Assembly: GCA_030824835.1 (NCBI GenBank)
Contig: JAPJRA010000018.1
Span: 1 to 9,567 of the forward strand
DNA length: 9,567 bases
From: Geminicoccaceae bacterium
Lineage (GTDB): Bacteria; Pseudomonadota; Alphaproteobacteria; Geminicoccales; Geminicoccaceae
Direction of reading: 5' to 3'
The stretch's first letter is position 1. Each line of letters starts with the position of its first letter. Shown here one piece after another: positions 1 to 6,832 of this stretch. Under the pieces are notes generated by a model. It was not told the origin of the DNA and searched no databases. It was given only the letters and a program-made list of their open reading frames with translations. Both the position numbers and the translations under genes were made by a program.

Positions 1-55
1 GAGTTTACGGGCGAGCTTCTCGGCCGCCGCCGCTTGCTCGGGGGACATGCGGGCC
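1..55. repeat. Direct repeat copy A (55 bp), at the window edge
   Basis: These bases are identical, without a mismatch, to 209-263. The match ends at base 56 (G here, T at 264) and cannot be followed to the left because the window begins. The period between copies is 208 bp, which is not a multiple of three. The in-frame coding copy is the one at 209-263; this copy is read one frame off in the putA reading frame and brings in a TAA stop at 5-7. A perfect repeat of exactly 55 bp at a sequence end matches the overlap left by a short-read de Bruijn assembler run with k = 55, so this copy is probably an assembly-end artefact. A real tandem duplication is the alternative. Confidence 0.95.
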
Positions 56-376
56 GATCAGGACGTCGGCGGTGGCCCGGTCGGGGATGCGCAGCAGCGC
101 CTCGGCCAAGCACATCAGCGCCACGCCTTCCTGGCTGGAGAGCGAGAATTCCTGCATCAGCGCATCGACGCCGGATGCTCCCGAGCGTTCCGCCCGCACC
201 TGCTCCACGAGTTTACGGGCGAGCTTCTCGGCCGCCGCCGCTTGCTCGGGGGACATGCGGGCCTCCACCAGGAGCCGCTGCACGCACGTCTGCTCGTCCT
301 CGCGGTAAGCGGCGGTGATCACGCTCCGGAGTGCGGACTGCGGATGCGCGAGCGAGGCGAAACGCGTGACGGTCAT
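5..376 (-). CDS. putA: PutA N-terminal fragment (proline dehydrogenase / P5C dehydrogenase), broken
   Basis: PutA is the bifunctional flavoenzyme that oxidises proline to glutamate at the inner face of the membrane. Only the N-terminal arm before the proline dehydrogenase barrel is present. It is recognised by VDALMQEFSLSSQEGVALM followed by CLAEALLRIPD, a hallmark of the PutA family. The start at 376 is chosen because a GGGGAG ribosome site (minus strand, about 382-387) precedes it by a few bases; a longer frame from 403 lacks such a site. There is no ribbon-helix-helix DNA-binding region at the N-terminus, so this is the non-regulatory PutA type. About 107 codons are native, up to DVLI at base 56. 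The frame then runs into the out-of-frame repeat copy and stops at 5-7 after 16 unrelated residues. Full PutA is over 1000 residues. The fragment is therefore a gene cut by an assembly end or, less likely, a true frameshifted pseudogene. Confidence 0.85.
   Translation of the reverse strand: MTVTRFASLAHPQSALRSVITAAYREDEQTCVQRLLVEARMSPEQAAAAEKLARKLVEQVRAERSGASGVDALMQEFSLSSQEGVALMCLAEALLRIPDRATADVLIGPHVPRASGGGREARP
209..263. repeat. Direct repeat copy B (55 bp), native copy inside putA
   Basis: This is the second copy of the 55-bp repeat at 1-55. Here it is in the correct putA frame on the minus strand, encoding the segment beginning ARMSPEQ and continuing through AEKLARKL. Nothing about it looks mobile: it has no inverted ends and no flanking duplication. 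It is simply the stretch of putA that recurs at the window edge. Confidence 0.95.
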
Positions 377-406
377 CCTGGTCTCCCCTACCGACGATTC
401 CAAGCA

Positions 407-426
407 ACGATCCTAGCAGAGATCGT
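407..426 (-). promoter_or_regulatory. Candidate putA promoter and operator (inverted repeat over an extended -10)
   Basis: The 145-bp gap between liuE and putA (377-521) holds a perfect 6-bp inverted repeat, ACGATC at 407-412 and GATCGT at 421-426, separated by 8 bp. Inside it, on the minus strand, lies TGCTAGGAT (418-410), which fits an extended -10 element. No good -35 hexamer is visible. Transcription would begin near 403, giving a leader of about 27 nt that carries the putA ribosome site. putA is commonly controlled by Lrp-type regulators, but nothing here identifies the protein that would bind. The rest of the gap holds a 10-bp palindrome (461-470) and a weak 6-bp hairpin (470-486) with no T-tract. 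Confidence 0.3.
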
Positions 427-521
427 CCAGGGACCGCAGGGCCGGGCTCGATGACCTGACGGTCGCGACCGAAGAGCCGGTCTTCGCGGTTGGTTGCGTG
501 ACGGTATTCTGACCCGGAGCT

Positions 522-1439
522 TCAGGCGTGCGACGCGCGAGCCACCTTGCTCCCCGACTCCCGCCCCAGCACGCCGCAGATCGCCGCCCCGGCGCGGCAC
601 ACGGCGTCGAGGTCGGCGCCCGTCCGCACCCCCATCCCTTCCAGCATGAACAGCAGGTCCTCGGTGGCGAGATTGCCAGAGGCTCCCTTGGCATAGGGGC
701 AGCCGCCGAGGCCCGCCACCGAGCTGTCGACCACGCGCACCCCCATCTCGAGCGCCGTCAGGACGTTGGCCAGCGCCTGGCCGTAGGTGTCGTGCGCATG
801 GATGGCCAAGGCCGCATGCGGAACCTCGGCTGCCACCGCTGCCAGCATGGTCGCGGTCTTGCGCGGGGTGCCGACGCCGATCGTGTCGCCGAGCGAGATC
901 TCGAAGCAACCCATGTCGGCGAGGCTGCGCGCCACCCGCGCCACCGCGGTCGGGGCGATCTCGCCCTCGTACGGGCACCCGACCACGCAGGAGACGTAGC
1001 CGCGCACCCGCACCCGCCGCGCCACCGCGTTTGCTACCACCGGCCGGAAGCGGTCGAGGCTCTCGGCGATCGAGCAGTTGATGTTCTTCTGCGAGAAGGT
1101 CTCCGAGGCGGCGCCGAAAACGGCGATCTCCCTGGCACCGGCGGCCAGCGCCGCCTCCAGCCCCTTGAGGTTGGGTACCAGCACCGGGTAGCGCACGCCC
1201 GGCCGCTGTCGCACCGCCCGCAGCACCTCGTCGCTGCCCGCCATCTGCGGCACCCATCTCGGCGAGACGAACGAGCCCGCCTCGACCACCGGCAGCCCCG
1301 CCTCGGCCAGCGCCTCGATCAGCGCCACCTTGGTCGCGACTGGCACCGGCACCTTTTCGTTCTGCAGCCCGTCGCGCGGGCCGACCTCGACGATGGTGAC
1401 CCCGGGCGCCACGCTCGCGAAGAGATCGCCCGCACTCAC
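522..1439 (-). CDS. liuE: Hydroxymethylglutaryl-CoA lyase
   Basis: This 305-residue TIM-barrel enzyme cleaves 3-hydroxy-3-methylglutaryl-CoA to acetyl-CoA and acetoacetate, the last step of leucine breakdown. It uses a divalent metal ion. All known active-site residues line up with the human enzyme at a constant offset of 19: R22 and D23 in [13 protein letters not shown]53 in VVEAGSF, H214 and H216 in [13 protein letters not shown], and the mobile-loop C247 in [14 protein letters not shown]. The length is normal for the bacterial family. The start codon is GTG at 1439-1437 and overlaps the TGA of liuD by four bases (GTGA), so translation is probably coupled to liuD. It is the last gene of the operon; the next minus-strand gene, putA, starts 145 bp further on with its own likely promoter. 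mvaB and hmgL are other names for the same enzyme. Confidence 0.96.
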   Translation of the reverse strand: MSAGDLFASVAPGVTIVEVGPRDGLQNEKVPVPVATKVALIEALAEAGLPVVEAGSFVSPRWVPQMAGSDEVLRAVRQRPGVRYPVLVPNLKGLEAALAAGAREIAVFGAASETFSQKNINCSIAESLDRFRPVVANAVARRVRVRGYVSCVVGCPYEGEIAPTAVARVARSLADMGCFEISLGDTIGVGTPRKTATMLAAVAAEVPHAALAIHAHDTYGQALANVLTALEMGVRVVDSSVAGLGGCPYAKGASGNLATEDLLFMLEGMGVRTGADLDAVCRAGAAICGVLGRESGSKVARASHA

Positions 1440-3442
1440 GCCGGCGGCTCCTCCGGCTTCAGATCCAGCAGCACCGCCCCCTCCTCGACCTGGTCGCCCT
1501 CGTGCACGTGCACGGCCGTGACCAGCCCGTCACGGGGCGCCTCGAACCGGCTCTCCATCTTCATGGCCTCCAGCACCGCCAGCGCTTGGCCCTTCTTCAC
1601 CCGGTCGCCGACCGCCACCAGCAGCTTGGTGACCTTGCCTGGCATCGGGGCCGTGAACAAGCCGAGGTCCTCTTCCTCGCCGCGCGCGGCGAAGCGGCCG
1701 TCCTCCAGCGTCAGCGCCCGCCGCCTGCCGTCCAGCGTGAGCGTCAGCGTGTGCCCGACGATGGTGGCCGGGAAGCTGCGCCGCCAGCCGTCGCTCTCGA
1801 CCCAGACCCGTCCCGCGGAGACCCCGCAGCGCGCCTGCAGCTCCTTGCCACCATAGCGCGCGGTGAACCGCTCGCCGGTCCCCTCGACGGTGACGATATG
1901 CAGGTTCTGGCCGTCGAGCAGCCGCACCAGCCCGTGCGGCGCCTGGTTGAGCCGCCAGGCGTCACGCCGGTGCCAGGGCGAGGTCCAGTCCGTCCCCGGC
2001 AGCGGATCCGGGCCGGGCCGGGCGAGGCTCAACGCCACCGTCGCCAGGGCCGCCAGCAGCAGCGTGTCCGTGTCGGCCGGCGGCTCGGCCGCCAGAGACT
2101 CGGTGCCCTCGCGATCCAGCCAGCCCGTGTCGATGGTCATCGCCTTGAAGGCCGGGCTCGCCGCCGCGGCGCGCAGGAAGCCCAGATTGGTCGTGACCCC
2201 TTCGACCTGGGTCGCGTCCAGCGCCCCCGCCAGCCGCTCCAGTGCCGCCGCCCGGTCGGCGCCGTGAGCGATGATCTTGGCGATCATCGGGTCGTAGTAA
2301 GGCGTCACCGCGTCGCCCTGCTCGACGCCGGTATCGACCCGCACGCCGTCCAGGCCCGCCGGCAGCTGCAGCGTGCGCAGCCGGCCGATCGACGGCAGGA
2401 ATCCCTTGGCCGGGTCCTCGGCGTAGAGCCGCGCCTCGAACGCATGGCCGCGAGCCGTGATCTCCTCCTGGCGCAGCGGCAGCTTCTCGCCGGCGGCGAT
2501 GCGCAGCTGCCACTCGACCAGATCCTGCCCGGTGATCGCCTCGGTCACCGGGTGCTCGACCTGGAGGCGTGTGTTCATCTCAATGAAGTAGAACCCTCCC
2601 GCCTGGTCGAGCAGGAACTCGACCGTCCCGGCGTTCTCGTAGCCCGCGGCCAGGGCAGCGTTGGTGGCGGCACTGCCGATCGCCCGGCGCATCTCCGCGT
2701 CCAGGCCCGGCGCCGGCGCCTCCTCGATGATCTTCTGATGCCGGCGCTGCAGCGTGCAGTCGCGCTCGAACAGGCTGACCGCCCCGCCATGCCGGTCGGC
2801 GAACACCTGCACCTCGACATGGCGCGGCCGGTCGATCAGACGCTCCAGCAGCACCTTGTCGTCGCCGAACGACGCCTTGGCCTCGCGCCGGCAGGCCGCC
2901 AGCAGCTCGAGGAAATCTCCCACCCGCTCGACCTTGCGCATCCCCTTGCCACCGCCGCCGGCCGTGGCCTTGATCAGCAGCGGGAAGCCAATGCGCTCCG
3001 ACTCGGCCAGCAGATGCGCGTCGGCCTGATCGGCGCCGTGATAGCCCGGCACCAGCGGCACGCCGGCCGGCTCGAGGAGCGCCTTGGCGCTGTCCTTGCC
3101 GCCGAGCCGCTCCATGGCCTCGGCTGGCGGGCCGACGAAGATCAGCCCGGCGTCACGGACCGCTCGCACGAAGGCCGCACTCTCCGACAGGAACCCATAA
3201 CCGGGGTGCACCGCCGCCGCCCCGGTCTGCCGGGCCGCCGCCAGCAGCTTCTCGATGACGAGGTAGCTCTCGGACGCCGGCGCCGGCCCCAGCCGCACGG
3301 CCTCGTCGGCCAGCCGCACATGGCGCGCGTCACGATCCGCGTCTGTATAGACCGCCACTGTGCGGATGCCGAGCCTGCGGCAGGTCTGGACGATGCGGCA
3401 GGCGATCTCGCCGCGATTGGCGATCAGCAAGCTGTCTAGCAT
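1436..3442 (-). CDS. liuD: Methylcrotonyl-CoA carboxylase biotin-containing alpha subunit
   Basis: This 668-residue subunit carboxylates its own biotin with ATP and bicarbonate, then hands the carboxyl group to the beta subunit for 3-methylcrotonyl-CoA. Domains in order are biotin carboxylase N-domain (1-110, starting [16 protein letters not shown]), ATP-grasp (about 115-325) with the glycine loop GGGGKGM at 162-168, and the catalytic E288, N290 and R292 in [15 protein letters not shown] carboxylase C-domain (about 335-445), a linker domain, and a biotinyl domain with biotin-carrying K628 in LEAMKMES follow. The family also includes acetyl- and propionyl-CoA carboxylases; the methylcrotonyl assignment rests on liuB, liuC and liuE around it. 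The ATG at 3442 fits homologues, but no Shine-Dalgarno sequence is visible in the AT-rich bases just upstream, where the foreign gene joins. It overlaps liuE by four bases. Confidence 0.93.
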   Translation of the reverse strand: MLDSLLIANRGEIACRIVQTCRRLGIRTVAVYTDADRDARHVRLADEAVRLGPAPASESYLVIEKLLAAARQTGAAAVHPGYGFLSESAAFVRAVRDAGLIFVGPPAEAMERLGGKDSAKALLEPAGVPLVPGYHGADQADAHLLAESERIGFPLLIKATAGGGGKGMRKVERVGDFLELLAACRREAKASFGDDKVLLERLIDRPRHVEVQVFADRHGGAVSLFERDCTLQRRHQKIIEEAPAPGLDAEMRRAIGSAATNAALAAGYENAGTVEFLLDQAGGFYFIEMNTRLQVEHPVTEAITGQDLVEWQLRIAAGEKLPLRQEEITARGHAFEARLYAEDPAKGFLPSIGRLRTLQLPAGLDGVRVDTGVEQGDAVTPYYDPMIAKIIAHGADRAAALERLAGALDATQVEGVTTNLGFLRAAAASPAFKAMTIDTGWLDREGTESLAAEPPADTDTLLLAALATVALSLARPGPDPLPGTDWTSPWHRRDAWRLNQAPHGLVRLLDGQNLHIVTVEGTGERFTARYGGKELQARCGVSAGRVWVESDGWRRSFPATIVGHTLTLTLDGRRRALTLEDGRFAARGEEEDLGLFTAPMPGKVTKLLVAVGDRVKKGQALAVLEAMKMESRFEAPRDGLVTAVHVHEGDQVEEGAVLLDLKPEEPPA

Positions 3443-3470
3443 GATAGTTTAAAGGTTTCTGTTGGAGTTC

Positions 3471-4040
3471 TCAGTTCGGTCTACTCTTGGCTGCTGGATT
3501 GGATGTGCGTTTAAATGATTGTACTTTGGGCTTAGTGCCACTAAGAAACACCTTGTATCCAACATCGTCATCTGGATTAGACGTGATTATTTCCGGCCAC
3601 CCTGCGAAAGGCTTAACGACCGAACTATAATCTAACTCCGTATTCCACCAGCGATTAAGCAAAAATATTGTCTCTGAGGGCCACCCAGTCAGTTTGCGTA
3701 TGTTTATTTTCGGCTTGAGCGCAAATATATGTGCCGTCTCAGCCAAATTTAACGCCATACGAGTTTTGGTCGCTCTTGGTCCACTTTTTTGGTGCGAGGC
3801 AACTCGTCCAAGCCTAATCGATGTATAGGTTGCATCATCTTCTTGCAGATGTCGAACACGCGAGCCACCATTGCAGCGTCCGATATAGATAAAACTGCCA
3901 CGCCCGGGGCGTCGTGTTCTCCCCATGTAGCCAAAACCTACATATAAATAATCTAACAATTCGTGATTTGCGGCGCGCACCGCATCTTTCACAGATTCAT
4001 AAGGTCCAAACCAATCGACTATCACCGCAATTTCTGTCAC
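3471..4040 (-). CDS. GIY-YIG nuclease-like protein, AT-rich insertion inside the liu operon
   Basis: A 189-residue protein with features of a GIY-YIG nuclease: a first strand YLYVGFG (31-37) in the GIY position, FIYIGRCN with YIG at 52-54, basic and polar residues R61, R63 and H64 after it, and E101 ahead of a KPKIN segment (109-113), the place of the family's metal-binding glutamate and its KP..N motif. The match is motif-level and degenerate (GIY is not intact), so the fold is likely but activity is unproven. No signal peptide or membrane segment is seen. The C-terminal 70 residues have no motif I recognise. The start is GTG at 4040, set by GGAG at 4047-4050. Base composition is about 44% G+C against about 70% around it, and codon choice is AT-leaning, pointing to recent transfer. 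It lies 37 bp after liuC and 28 bp before liuD on the same strand, so the operon transcript should carry it. It could be a homing-type selfish gene, a defence nuclease or a captured stray gene. Confidence 0.65.
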   Translation of the reverse strand: MTEIAVIVDWFGPYESVKDAVRAANHELLDYLYVGFGYMGRTRRPGRGSFIYIGRCNGGSRVRHLQEDDATYTSIRLGRVASHQKSGPRATKTRMALNLAETAHIFALKPKINIRKLTGWPSETIFLLNRWWNTELDYSSVVKPFAGWPEIITSNPDDDVGYKVFLSGTKPKVQSFKRTSNPAAKSRPN

Positions 4041-4046
4041 CTATAT

Positions 4047-4050
4047 CTCC
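4047..4050 (-). promoter_or_regulatory. Ribosome binding site GGAG deciding the GTG start at 4040
   Basis: On the minus strand GGAG is followed by six bases and then GTG. This is a good Shine-Dalgarno spacing and supports the non-ATG start of the GIY-YIG-like gene. It lies inside the low-GC island, so the imported gene carries its own ribosome site. Confidence 0.6.
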
Positions 4051-4077
4051 AAGTTGAAGCGCCTGTATACATCCTAT

Positions 4078-4863
4078 TTATTGCTGCCACACTGGCTTTC
4101 GTTTCTCCAGGAAGGCCCCGATGCCTTCCTTGCCCTCGGCCGAGGCGCGCCGTTCGGCGATGATACCGACGGTGGCCTCGGCCCGGATGCTGCCGCCCTG
4201 CGGCATCATCTCGACCAGCCGGATCAGCTGCTTGGCGCTGGCCAGCGCCTCCGGCCCGCCCTTGAGCAGCTCGCCCACCATCACCGCCACGCGCGCCTCC
4301 AGCTGGTCGCCGGGCGCCACCTCGTGCACGAGGCCGATCCGCCGCGCCTCGGCGGCGCCGAACCGCTCGGCCGTCAGGAACCACCGCCGCGCCTCGCGCG
4401 GGCCGATCGCCCGGACGACGAAGGGCGCGATCACCGCCGGGACGATTCCGAGCCTCACCTCGCTGGTCGCGAACTGGGCCGCCTCGCCCGCCACGGCGAT
4501 GTCGCAGGCGGCAACGAGCCCGAGGCCGCCGCCGATGGCGGCCCCCTGCACCATCGCCACCACGGGCTTCGGGCAGTCGTCGATGGTCCGCAGCATCAGC
4601 TCCAACGCCCGGGCGTCCGCCCGATTGTGTTCCTCGTCGTAGCCCGCCGCCCGCTGCATCCAGTTCAGATCGGCCCCGGCCGAAAAGCTCTTGCCGGCCC
4701 CGGCCAGGACGACGACCCTGGAATCGTCCTCGTAGAATGCCTGGAACGTCGTCGCCAAGCCTACGATCAGTGCCTCGTCGAAGGCATTGTGGAGCTGCGG
4801 CCGGTTCAGCGTGACGCGGGCGACGGGGCCGTCACGGGTCACGAGCACGGGTGCGTCGGTCAT
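4078..4863 (-). CDS. liuC: Methylglutaconyl-CoA hydratase (enoyl-CoA hydratase family)
   Basis: A 261-residue crotonase-fold enzyme that hydrates 3-methylglutaconyl-CoA to HMG-CoA, between the carboxylase and the lyase. The CoA/oxyanion-hole segments are GKSFSAGADLNWM (57-69) and GAAIGGGLGL (107-116). Of the two catalytic glutamates of classic crotonase, the second is present (E135 in SEVRLGIVPAVIAPFV), while the first is replaced by G115. From memory of the family, LiuC proteins share this pattern and the SEVR.G..PA signature, which favours LiuC over a general fatty-acid hydratase. The ATG at 4863 follows the liuB stop by seven bases, and TGAGG, made partly from that stop codon, serves as its ribosome site, so the two genes are probably coupled. 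The TAA stop at 4078 borders the low-GC island. Confidence 0.92.
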   Translation of the reverse strand: MTDAPVLVTRDGPVARVTLNRPQLHNAFDEALIVGLATTFQAFYEDDSRVVVLAGAGKSFSAGADLNWMQRAAGYDEEHNRADARALELMLRTIDDCPKPVVAMVQGAAIGGGLGLVAACDIAVAGEAAQFATSEVRLGIVPAVIAPFVVRAIGPREARRWFLTAERFGAAEARRIGLVHEVAPGDQLEARVAVMVGELLKGGPEALASAKQLIRLVEMMPQGGSIRAEATVGIIAERRASAEGKEGIGAFLEKRKPVWQQ

Positions 4864-4870
4864 GGCCGCC

Positions 4871-6478
4871 TCACATCCGGAACACGCCGAAGCGCGTCTC
4901 CGGGATCGGGGCGTTCAGCGCCGCCGACAGGCCTAGCCCCAGCACCATGCGCGTGTCGACCGGGTCGACGATGCCGTCGTCCCACAGCCGGGCGCTGGCA
5001 TAGTAGGGGTGCCCTTGCGTCTCGTACTGGGCGCGGATCGGATCCTTGAACGCCGCTTCGTCCTCGACCGACCAAGTGCCGCCCTTGGCCTCGACCGCGT
5101 CGCGGCGCAGCGTCGCCAGCACCGAGGCCGCCTGCTCGCCACCCATCACCGAGATCCGGGCATTGGGCCACATCCACAGGAAACGCGGCTCGAAGGCCCG
5201 GCCGCACATGCCGTAATTGCCGGCGCCGAAGCTGCCGGCGACGACCATGGTGAGCTTGGGTACGGCGGCGTTGGCGACGGCATTGACCAGCTTCGCCCCG
5301 TCCTTGGCGATGCCGCCATGCTCGTATTTGCGCCCGACCATGAAGCCGGTGATGTTCTGCAGGAAGATCAGCGGCACCCGCCGCTGGCAGCACAGCTCAA
5401 TGAAATGGGCGCCCTTCAGCGCCGATTCCGAGAACAGGATGCCGTTGTTGGCGACAATGCCCACGGGATAGCCGTAGAGCCGGGCGAAGCCGGTGATCAG
5501 CGTGGCGCCGTAGCGCGGCTTGAACTCCTCCAGCACCGAGCCGTCGACGATCCGTGCGATCACCTCGCGCATCTCGAACGGCTGGCGCGTGTCGGCCGGG
5601 ATCAGGCCGTACAGTTCGCGCGGGTCGTAGAGCGGCTCGCGCGGCTCGTGCACGTCGAGCTCGATCCGCTTGTCCCGGTTCAGCGCCGCCACGATCCGCC
5701 GCGCCAGCGACAAGGCATGGGTGTCGTCCTCGGCCAGATGGTCGGCCACACCCGAGATCCGGGTGTGCACGTCGCCGCCGCCCAGATCCTCAGCCGTGAC
5801 CACCTCGCCGGTAGCAGCCTTCACCAGCGGCGGCCCGCCCAGGAAGATCGTCCCCTGCTGCTTGACGATGATCGCCTCGTCCGACATCGCCGGGACGTAG
5901 GCGCCGCCGGCCGTGCACGAGCCCATCACTACCGCGATCTGCGGGATGCCCTCGGCCGACATGGTGGCCTGATTGTAGAAGATGCGGCCAAAATCATCCT
6001 TGTCCGGGAAGACCTCGTCCTGGTTCGGCAGGTTGGCGCCGCCCGAATCGACGAGGTAGATGCACGGCAGCCGGTTGGTGCGGGCCACCTCCTGAGCGCG
6101 CAGATGCTTCTTCACCGTCAGCGGGTAGTAGGTGCCGCCCTTCACGGTGGCGTCGTTGACCACCACCACACATTCACGGCCCGCCACCCGGCCGATGCCG
6201 GTGATCATCCCGGCGGCCGGCACCTCGCCGCCATACATGCCGTGCGCGGCGAGCTGGCTGAATTCTAGGAACGGCGCCCCGGGATCGAGCAGTCGCTCCA
6301 GCCGCTCGCGCGGCAGCAGCTTGCCGCGGGCGGCGTGCTTGGCCCGGGCGGCCGCGTCGCCGCCGAGGGCCGCACGCGCCACCTGCGCCCGCAGGTCGGC
6401 GACGACCGCCTCCATCTGCGCATGGTTCGCGCGAAAGGCATCGCTGCGCGTGTTCAGTCGACTCTGGAGAACGCTCAT
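4871..6478 (-). CDS. liuB: Methylcrotonyl-CoA carboxylase carboxyltransferase beta subunit
   Basis: This 535-residue subunit moves the carboxyl group from biotin on the alpha subunit to 3-methylcrotonyl-CoA, giving 3-methylglutaconyl-CoA. It has two crotonase-like carboxyltransferase halves. The N-terminal half contains [19 protein letters not shown] (114-132), [12 protein letters not shown] (142-153) and [16 protein letters not shown] (186-201). The C-terminal half contains NITGFMVG (375-382) and the glycine-rich [15 protein letters not shown] (415-429). The [12 protein letters not shown] stretch is typical of methylcrotonyl-CoA rather than propionyl-CoA carboxylase. The ATG at 6478 gives the usual length of LiuB proteins; the frame stays open up to 6937 but the extra part is antisense to vapB. 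AGGGGAGG at 6491-6498 is the ribosome site, at the long end of normal spacing. It is the first liu gene here; no liuA or liuR precedes it. Confidence 0.95.
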   Translation of the reverse strand: MSVLQSRLNTRSDAFRANHAQMEAVVADLRAQVARAALGGDAAARAKHAARGKLLPRERLERLLDPGAPFLEFSQLAAHGMYGGEVPAAGMITGIGRVAGRECVVVVNDATVKGGTYYPLTVKKHLRAQEVARTNRLPCIYLVDSGGANLPNQDEVFPDKDDFGRIFYNQATMSAEGIPQIAVVMGSCTAGGAYVPAMSDEAIIVKQQGTIFLGGPPLVKAATGEVVTAEDLGGGDVHTRISGVADHLAEDDTHALSLARRIVAALNRDKRIELDVHEPREPLYDPRELYGLIPADTRQPFEMREVIARIVDGSVLEEFKPRYGATLITGFARLYGYPVGIVANNGILFSESALKGAHFIELCCQRRVPLIFLQNITGFMVGRKYEHGGIAKDGAKLVNAVANAAVPKLTMVVAGSFGAGNYGMCGRAFEPRFLWMWPNARISVMGGEQAASVLATLRRDAVEAKGGTWSVEDEAAFKDPIRAQYETQGHPYYASARLWDDGIVDPVDTRMVLGLGLSAALNAPIPETRFGVFRM

Positions 6479-6515
6479 TGCTCGGCGGTGCCTCCCCTTG
6501 ATCTGTCCTACTTCT

Positions 6516-6543
6516 TTGCTGGTGCGCCGTCCAATGCTACATT
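6516..6543 (+). promoter_or_regulatory. Candidate vapBC promoter
   Basis: TTGCTG (6516-6521) as -35 is followed after 16 bp by TACATT (6538-6543), preceded by TG to form an extended -10. Transcription would begin near 6550, about 19 bases before the vapB start at 6569, leaving the GAGGAAG ribosome site in the leader. The -10 overlaps the left arm of the inverted repeat at 6540-6571, as expected for an autoregulated toxin-antitoxin operon. Assigned by eye only. Confidence 0.4.
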
Positions 6544-6571
6544 CTTCCTCGAAAGCATGAGAGGAAGAATG
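6540..6571. promoter_or_regulatory. Perfect 11-bp inverted repeat at the vapB start: probable VapB(C) operator
   Basis: CATTCTTCCTC at 6540-6550 is the exact reverse complement of GAGGAAGAATG at 6561-6571, with a 10-bp spacer. The left arm overlaps the candidate -10; the right arm contains the ribosome site and the ATG of vapB. VapB-type antitoxins, alone or bound to toxin, are known to bind such repeats and repress their own operon. If a transcript started further upstream, the same sequence would fold into an 11-bp hairpin that hides both the ribosome site and the start codon. Confidence 0.7.
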
Positions 6572-6832
6572 GCGCTCAACATCAAGTCCGCGGAGACCGA
6601 CCGCCTCGCGCGCGAGCTCGCGGCGCTCACCGGCGAAAGCCTCACCGAGGCGGTGACGCGGGCGCTGGAGCAGCGGCTGGATCAAGCGCGACACGAGCGC
6701 GACGTCCTCGGCCGTGAGCGTCTGAACGGACTGTTGGCGGAGATTCGCCGACGCACGGCGAAGCTGCCTGTGCTCGATCCGCGCTCCGATGACGAGATCC
6801 TCGGCTACAACCAGTTCGGCACTTTCGACTGA
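6569..6832 (+). CDS. vapB: VapB-type antitoxin
   Basis: This 87-residue protein would neutralise the VapC toxin encoded next to it and bind the operon's operator. The N-terminus [20 protein letters not shown] followed by [17 protein letters not shown] is the ribbon-helix-helix antitoxin family of Rv0623 type: a beta strand (residues 2-6) and two helices form the DNA-binding dimer. The C-terminal part (about 50-87), with [19 protein letters not shown], is the segment that in this family wraps the toxin; the DDEILGYN ending is typical. The start at 6569 is preferred because GAGGAAG stands directly before it; an in-frame ATG at 6557 would add four residues. Its stop TGA shares one base with the ATG of vapC, a usual arrangement in such pairs. 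Confidence 0.9.
   Translation: MALNIKSAETDRLARELAALTGESLTEAVTRALEQRLDQARHERDVLGRERLNGLLAEIRRRTAKLPVLDPRSDDEILGYNQFGTFD

Larger units (their letters stand above)
3443..4077. other. Low-GC island between liuC and liuD
   Basis: From just before the liuD start codon to just after the liuC stop codon the composition falls abruptly to about 43-45% G+C (27 of 60 and 26 of 60 in two counted lines), while liuC and liuD on either side are strongly GC-rich. The island contains only the GIY-YIG-like gene and its short flanks. I found no transposase, no long terminal inverted repeat and no clear target-site duplication. The last codons of liuC and the first of liuD are also slightly AT-leaning, so the exact joints may lie a few codons inside those genes. 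Confidence 0.8.

Noticed and set aside
470..486. Hairpin CGAAGA-GCCGG-TCTTCG after liuE as a terminator
   Set aside because: The stem is only 6 bp and no T-tract follows on either strand, so termination is not supported.
528..1856. A 442-codon plus-strand open frame opposite liuE and the end of liuD
   Set aside because: It has the same low-complexity antisense character and crosses a gene border that is real on the other strand.
1502..3439. A 645-codon open frame on the plus strand opposite liuD
   Set aside because: It is the antisense of a fully conserved gene in GC-rich DNA, is rich in Arg, Gln, His and Leu without domain motifs, and has no ribosome site. It is a shadow.
3462..4052. TTGGAG (3462-3467) and CTCCAA (4047-4052) as inverted ends of a mobile element around the nuclease gene
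   Set aside because: Only 6 bp match and one copy is the ribosome site of the gene; a chance match is likely and no target duplication was found.
5009..6268. A 419-codon plus-strand open frame opposite liuB
   Set aside because: Antisense shadow of a well-conserved carboxyltransferase; no motifs.
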